Of a DNA stretch of 64,000 nucleotides, positions 60,028 through 64,000 are shown piece after piece. The stretch spans positions 1 to 64,000 of the forward strand of contig JAIEPW010000005.1 of the NCBI GenBank assembly GCA_019748195.1, read 5' to 3'. The stretch comes from Bryobacteraceae bacterium (lineage in GTDB: Bacteria > Acidobacteriota > Terriglobia > Bryobacterales > Bryobacteraceae). The position numbers were made by a program, and so were the translations under genes. Below the pieces are notes generated by a model. It was not told the DNA's origin. It saw only the letters and a program-made list of their open reading frames with translations, and made no database searches. How positions within the stretch are numbered: position 1 is the first letter of the stretch; each line of letters opens with the position of its first letter.

Positions 60028-60900
60028 ATGGAACTTCAAATCGCAAACCTCTCCAAGACCTACTCCAACGGTGTCCGAGCGCTGGATGATGTTTCGCTCA
60101 CCATTCCGAGAGGGATGTTCGGGCTGCTGGGTCCGAACGGCGCCGGAAAATCGACCTTGATGCGGATTTTGGCGACGCTGCAGGAGGCGGACTCCGGCGC
60201 CGCGACGCTGGGCGGCATCGACGTACTGCGGCAGAAGGAGGAGGTTCGCAAGCGGTTGGGCTATCTGCCGCAGGATTTCGGAGTGTATCCGCGCATCTCC
60301 GCGCGCGACATGCTGGATCACCTGGCGATGCTGAAGGGTTACACCGAGGCGAAAGCCAGGCGCGAGCTGGTGGACGCGCTGCTGCACCGCGTCAACCTGT
60401 ATGACGTCCGCAAGAAGGCGCTGGCCGGCTACTCCGGCGGCATGAGGCAGCGGTTCGGCATCGCCCAGGCGCTGATCGGGAATCCGCAGCTCCTGATCGT
60501 GGATGAGCCCACCGCCGGGCTCGACCCGGGCGAACGCAACCGCTTCTACAATTTGCTGGCGGAAGTGGGTGAGAACGTCATCGTGATCCTGTCCACGCAT
60601 ATCGTGCAGGACGTGATGGAGCTGTGCACGAACATGGCGATCATCGACAAGGGGCGGCTGCTGTACTGCGGATCGCCGGATGTGGCGGTGCGGGCGCTCG
60701 AAGGACGGATCTGGGAACGCAGCATCGGCAAGCGCGAGCTGAAGGACTACGAGGCGAAGTATCGCGTAATTTCGCACAAGCTGGTGGCGGGCCAGCCGCT
60801 GGTCCATGTTCTCAGCGAGCAGGCGCCCGGCGAGGGCTTTGAGCCCGCGCCGCCGAACCTGGAGGATGTGTTTTTCTCCAAGATCGGAGGGCTGTCCTAG
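60028..60900 (+). CDS. ABC transporter ATP-binding protein
   Basis: A 290-aa ATPase of the ABC-2/DrrA type. Walker A GLLGPNGAGKST (33-44), Q-loop GYLPQDFGVY, signature YSGGMRQ (135-141), Walker B LLIVDEPTAGLDP (155-167) and H-loop LSTHIVQD are all intact, so it should hydrolyse ATP. A C-terminal about 80-residue domain (from RIWERSIGKRELKDYEAKYR) ends in PPNLEDVFF, typical of this subfamily. ATG 60028 begins the conserved ELQIANLSKTYSNG; longer starts have no support. The permease-peptidase gene starts on the base after its stop. Confidence 0.95.
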   Translation: MELQIANLSKTYSNGVRALDDVSLTIPRGMFGLLGPNGAGKSTLMRILATLQEADSGAATLGGIDVLRQKEEVRKRLGYLPQDFGVYPRISARDMLDHLAMLKGYTEAKARRELVDALLHRVNLYDVRKKALAGYSGGMRQRFGIAQALIGNPQLLIVDEPTAGLDPGERNRFYNLLAEVGENVIVILSTHIVQDVMELCTNMAIIDKGRLLYCGSPDVAVRALEGRIWERSIGKRELKDYEAKYRVISHKLVAGQPLVHVLSEQAPGEGFEPAPPNLEDVFFSKIGGLS

Positions 60901-63900
60901 ATGCTGCCGCGAATCGCCCTGTTTGAGATCCGCTACTGGCTCCGCGGTTTCATGGTTTGGATCTTCTTCCTGATCATGACGCTGATGATCGGGGGCGCGG
61001 CGTCATCCGACCAGGTGATCGTGGGGGCGTCACTTGAAAACACCAATCGCAACGCGCCGTTCGCCATCCAGAATTTCTACGCGTTTTCGAGCATCCTGAC
61101 GCTGCTGATGACGGTGGCGTTCGTGAATTCGGCGGCGGCGCGGGACTTCGCGCACAACACCGCCCAGATGATCTTCTCCAAGCCCTTGAGCAAGGTCGAG
61201 TTTCTGTTGGGACGCTTTCTCGGCTCCACGCTGATCGCCCTGATTCCCATGCTGGGCGCGTCCGCGGGCATCCTGCTGGCGCCGCTGGCGCCGTGGGCGG
61301 ACAAGGACCGCTTCGCGGCCATCGACTGGGGCGCGCACCTCGCCAGCATCTTCGTCTTCGCCGTTCCGAACGTGTTCTTCGTGGCGGCGATCATCTTCAC
61401 CGTGGCGGCGCTCACGCGCAGCACGGTTACCAGTTTTCTCTCCGCGCTGATCCTGCTGGTGGCCTACGCCGTGGCCGAAGGCCTGATGTCGGATATGAAG
61501 AACGAGACGCTGGCGACGATGCTGGATCCGTTCGCCTTCCGCACGTTCTCCGTGATCACCAAATACTGGACGGTGGCGGAGAAGAACACGTTGACCGTGG
61601 GCTGGGAAGGCCTGATGCTGTGGAACCGGCTGTTGTGGATGGCCGCCGGCTCCGCTATCCTGGCCCTCGGCATCGCGCGGTTTCATTTTGAGGAGCGCTT
61701 CCGAAAGGGCGTCAAGACCGCGGAAGAGGCCGAGGAAGCCACTCCGGTCGCGATTCCCGATCCGCGGCCGCGGTACCGCGCCTGGCCGCAGTTCGTGGGA
61801 ATGCTGCGCACCGAGTTTTTCGGGCTGGTGAAGTCGACCAGCTTCATCGTGATCGCCTCCGCCGCGCTGCTGAACGTGCTGCCGACGCTGATCTTCAGCG
61901 CTAATGAAGGCTACGGCAACCAGAGCCTGCCGGTGACGTACTGGATTGTCGAAATCATCACGGGCACGCTGATCGCGTTTCTGATCTCGATCATTACTTA
62001 TTACGCGGGCGTGCTGGTCTGGAAAGAGCGCGAAGCGCGGATGGACGAGATTCAGGACGCGCTGCCGTTCCCGGTTTGGGTGAGCTACGCGGCGAAGCTG
62101 ACCGCGCTGCTGAGCGTGGTGGCGATCCTGCTGGTGGTGGTGACCTTGTGCGGAATCGCGGTGCAAACCTATCACGGCTACACCCGCTACCAGCTCGGCC
62201 TGTACGCGGCGGAGTTCTTCGGCTTCAGCTTCAGCGATTACTTCTTCCTGGCGGTGCTGGCGTTTTTCGTTCATGCCGTCGCGCCCAACAAATACCTGGG
62301 CTACTTCCTTTACATCGCGTTTCTGATCGTCAACGCCTTCGTGTGGCGGCCGGTGAACGTTGCCACGCGCATGGTGCGCTACATGTCGCGCCCGGCCACC
62401 ACTTACTCGGACCTGTTCGGATGGGCGCCGTACCTGGAGGCCTGGACCTGGTTCACGCTGTACTGGCTGGCTTTCGCGATGCTGCTGATCGTGGCCACCC
62501 TCTCGCTATGGCCTCGCGGCAAGGAAACCGCGTTGAAGTTCCGCCTCCGCGTGGCACGCCAGAGCCTGACGGGCGCGCGTCTCACCGCCGCGGCGGTGGC
62601 CTTGGCCGCGTTCGCGGGAACCGGCGTCTGGGTCTACTACAACACCCTGGTTCGGAACCAGGTGTTTTCCGCCAAGGACACCCGCCGGCGGCAGGCGGAT
62701 TACGAGAAGACCTACAAAAAGTACGAATCGCTGCCCCAGCCGAAAGTGCAATCGGTTCGCTATGAAATCGATCTATTCCCCGAAGCGCGGCGGATCGTGA
62801 TGCGAGGCAGCCGCGTGCTGAAAAACACTCACACCCAGGCTCTGAAGGAAGTCCATTTCACGGTGGACAACGATTATGAAAGCACCATCGAGATTCCGGG
62901 AGCGAGGCTCGCCACCGAGGACCGCCGGCTCTCCTACCGCATCTATCAGTTCGATCCGCCGCTGGCGCCCGGGGCCGGGGTCCAGATGAACTTCACGGTC
63001 CAGGCCGAGCCCAAGGGCTTCGAGGACTCGCTCCAGCGGCCGCAGATCGTGCAAAACGGGAGCTTCTTCAACAACACCATCGCCCCCCAGATCGGCTATC
63101 AGCCGGCCTACGAGCTCAGCGACCGCAACGATCGCAAGGATCAGGGTCTGCCCGAGAAGGAGATGATGCGCCCGCTGGAGCGCGACTGCACCGCCAACTG
63201 CATGCAGAGTTACGTGGGCGGCCACAGTGACTGGGTGTCCGTGGAAACGGTGATCAGCACGTCGCCCGATCAGATCGCGATCGCGCCGGGATCCCTGCTG
63301 AAGGAATGGAATCAGGGCGGCCGCCGCTACTTCCACTACAAGCTGGATCGCGAATCGCTGGATTTCTATTCGTTCCTTTCGGCGCGCTACCAGGTGGCGC
63401 GGGAGGATTGGAACGGCGTCAAGCTGGAGGTCTACTACCACCCCGAACACGCCTGGAACGTGCCCAAAATGCTGGCGAGCATGCGCAAGTCGCTCGACTA
63501 TTACACGAAGAACTTCGGGCCGTACGCGCACAAACAAGCTCGCATTATCGAGTTCCCGCGCATCGCGCGCTTCGCGCAGGCGTTCCCCGGCACCATGCCG
63601 TACTCGGAGGCGATCGGCTTTATCGCCAACCTGAACAAGCCGGATGCGATCGACCTGGTGTACTTCGTGGTCGCGCACGAGATGGGACATCAATGGTGGG
63701 CGCACCAGGTCATCGGGGCCAACATGCAGGGAGCTACCCTGCTGTCGGAGACACTGGCCGAGTACTCGGCGCTGATGGTGATGGAAAAGGAATACGGTCC
63801 GGACCAGATGCACAAGTTTCTGGAATATGAAGCGGACCGCTACCTCCGCTCCCGCGGCACGGAGCGCCTGAAGGAGCGCCCGCTGATGCGCGTGGAGAGC

Positions 63901-64000
63901 CGCCAGGGTTACATCCATTATCAAAAGGGCGGACTGGTGATGTACCACCTGAAGGAAATGATCGGGGAGCAGGCGGTGAACCGGGCGCTCAAGAAGCTCG
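60901..64000 (+). CDS. ABC permease fused to M1-family metallopeptidase (3' end outside window)
   Basis: An open frame from ATG 60901 to the right edge, 1033 codons so far. The N-terminal about 580 residues are two ABC-2 permease halves: ALFEIRYWLRGFMVWIFFLI start, two blocks of about six membrane helices, and DFAHNTAQMIFSKPLSKVEF. A last helix (about 560-580) leads to an M1 peptidase part outside the membrane, with VAHEMGHQWWAHQ (H926, E927, H930) and E950 in LLSETLAEYSALM. I count 19 residues between the second His and that Glu, one more than the usual 18. Forms a transporter with the ATPase just upstream. Such fusions are known in Bacteroidota and Acidobacteriota; the substrate is not. Confidence 0.88.
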   Translation, partial: MLPRIALFEIRYWLRGFMVWIFFLIMTLMIGGAASSDQVIVGASLENTNRNAPFAIQNFYAFSSILTLLMTVAFVNSAAARDFAHNTAQMIFSKPLSKVEFLLGRFLGSTLIALIPMLGASAGILLAPLAPWADKDRFAAIDWGAHLASIFVFAVPNVFFVAAIIFTVAALTRSTVTSFLSALILLVAYAVAEGLMSDMKNETLATMLDPFAFRTFSVITKYWTVAEKNTLTVGWEGLMLWNRLLWMAAGSAILALGIARFHFEERFRKGVKTAEEAEEATPVAIPDPRPRYRAWPQFVGMLRTEFFGLVKSTSFIVIASAALLNVLPTLIFSANEGYGNQSLPVTYWIVEIITGTLIAFLISIITYYAGVLVWKEREARMDEIQDALPFPVWVSYAAKLTALLSVVAILLVVVTLCGIAVQTYHGYTRYQLGLYAAEFFGFSFSDYFFLAVLAFFVHAVAPNKYLGYFLYIAFLIVNAFVWRPVNVATRMVRYMSRPATTYSDLFGWAPYLEAWTWFTLYWLAFAMLLIVATLSLWPRGKETALKFRLRVARQSLTGARLTAAAVALAAFAGTGVWVYYNTLVRNQVFSAKDTRRRQADYEKTYKKYESLPQPKVQSVRYEIDLFPEARRIVMRGSRVLKNTHTQALKEVHFTVDNDYESTIEIPGARLATEDRRLSYRIYQFDPPLAPGAGVQMNFTVQAEPKGFEDSLQRPQIVQNGSFFNNTIAPQIGYQPAYELSDRNDRKDQGLPEKEMMRPLERDCTANCMQSYVGGHSDWVSVETVISTSPDQIAIAPGSLLKEWNQGGRRYFHYKLDRESLDFYSFLSARYQVAREDWNGVKLEVYYHPEHAWNVPKMLASMRKSLDYYTKNFGPYAHKQARIIEFPRIARFAQAFPGTMPYSEAIGFIANLNKPDAIDLVYFVVAHEMGHQWWAHQVIGANMQGATLLSETLAEYSALMVMEKEYGPDQMHKFLEYEADRYLRSRGTERLKERPLMRVESRQGYIHYQKGGLVMYHLKEMIGEQAVNRALKKL

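Overview
The window reads as chromosome of a high-GC, Gram-negative, free-living bacterium, most likely an Acidobacteriota of the Solibacter/Bryobacter type (inference). The main pointers are a protein with the TIGR03437-type domain first described from Solibacter (37186-37941), an ADOP-type double FtsX permease (1771-4140), a TIGR03790-type protein (19810-20913), many exported proteins with Sec or Tat-like signals, two TonB-dependent receptors, and sampled GC of about 60-65%. I see no rRNA, tRNA, CRISPR array, intact insertion sequence, integrase or phage structural gene.

Layout. 1-9.0 kb: end of a glucose/sorbosone-dehydrogenase-like gene, a PqaA-type exported hydrolase, an ADOP permease followed by an exported MsrB, and a leftward operon of a PIG-L deacetylase, a 48-residue membrane protein and a sodium:solute symporter joined by 4-base start/stop overlaps. 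9.2-13.6 kb: glycine cleavage genes gcvT-gcvH-gcvPA-gcvPB behind a structured leader. 13.7-21.3 kb: a GT-C membrane protein, a two-component system, an S9 peptidase, a TIGR03790 protein and a small cytochrome c. 21.3-26.3 kb: a leftward envelope-glycan operon (GT4, DUF3108, GT4-methyltransferase fusion, ABC-2 permease with an extra N-terminal domain). 26.4-38 kb: an intradiol-dioxygenase-like exported protein, a TonB receptor followed by REP-like repeats and a decayed receptor 3' end, a PLP decarboxylase, two tandem small exported paralogues, and a TIGR03437 - TonB receptor - beta-helix operon closed by a clear terminator. 38.2-43.7 kb: metH and a CocE/NonD hydrolase. 43.9-46.2 kb: an ECF sigma / membrane anti-sigma-like / DUF4252 / LolA-like operon. 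46.2-48.8 kb: an unknown small protein, an orphan XRE antitoxin, a Fic protein, and a DUF433 antitoxin whose toxin has been cut off. 48.8-52.0 kb: a four-gene exported, cysteine-centred cassette in DNA of lower GC. 52.5-64 kb: a small membrane protein, M28 peptidase, MBL hydrolase, zinc-ribbon membrane protein, TIM-barrel isomerase, a BNR/sortilin-like giant, and an ABC ATPase followed by an ABC permease fused to an M1 peptidase that runs off the right edge.

The best candidate for an undescribed system is the 48.8-52.0 kb cassette: an 8-cysteine secreted peptide, a secreted TonB-C-like protein carrying a CxxC, a membrane-anchored thioredoxin-rhodanese fusion, and a carboxypeptidase-regulatory-domain protein. 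Other notable items are the truncated toxin after DUF433, the BIME-like repeats around a decayed TonB-receptor end, a hairpin spanning the GTG start of the GT-C gene, and the ABC-M1 fusion. All family names come from motif recognition; no database search was run.
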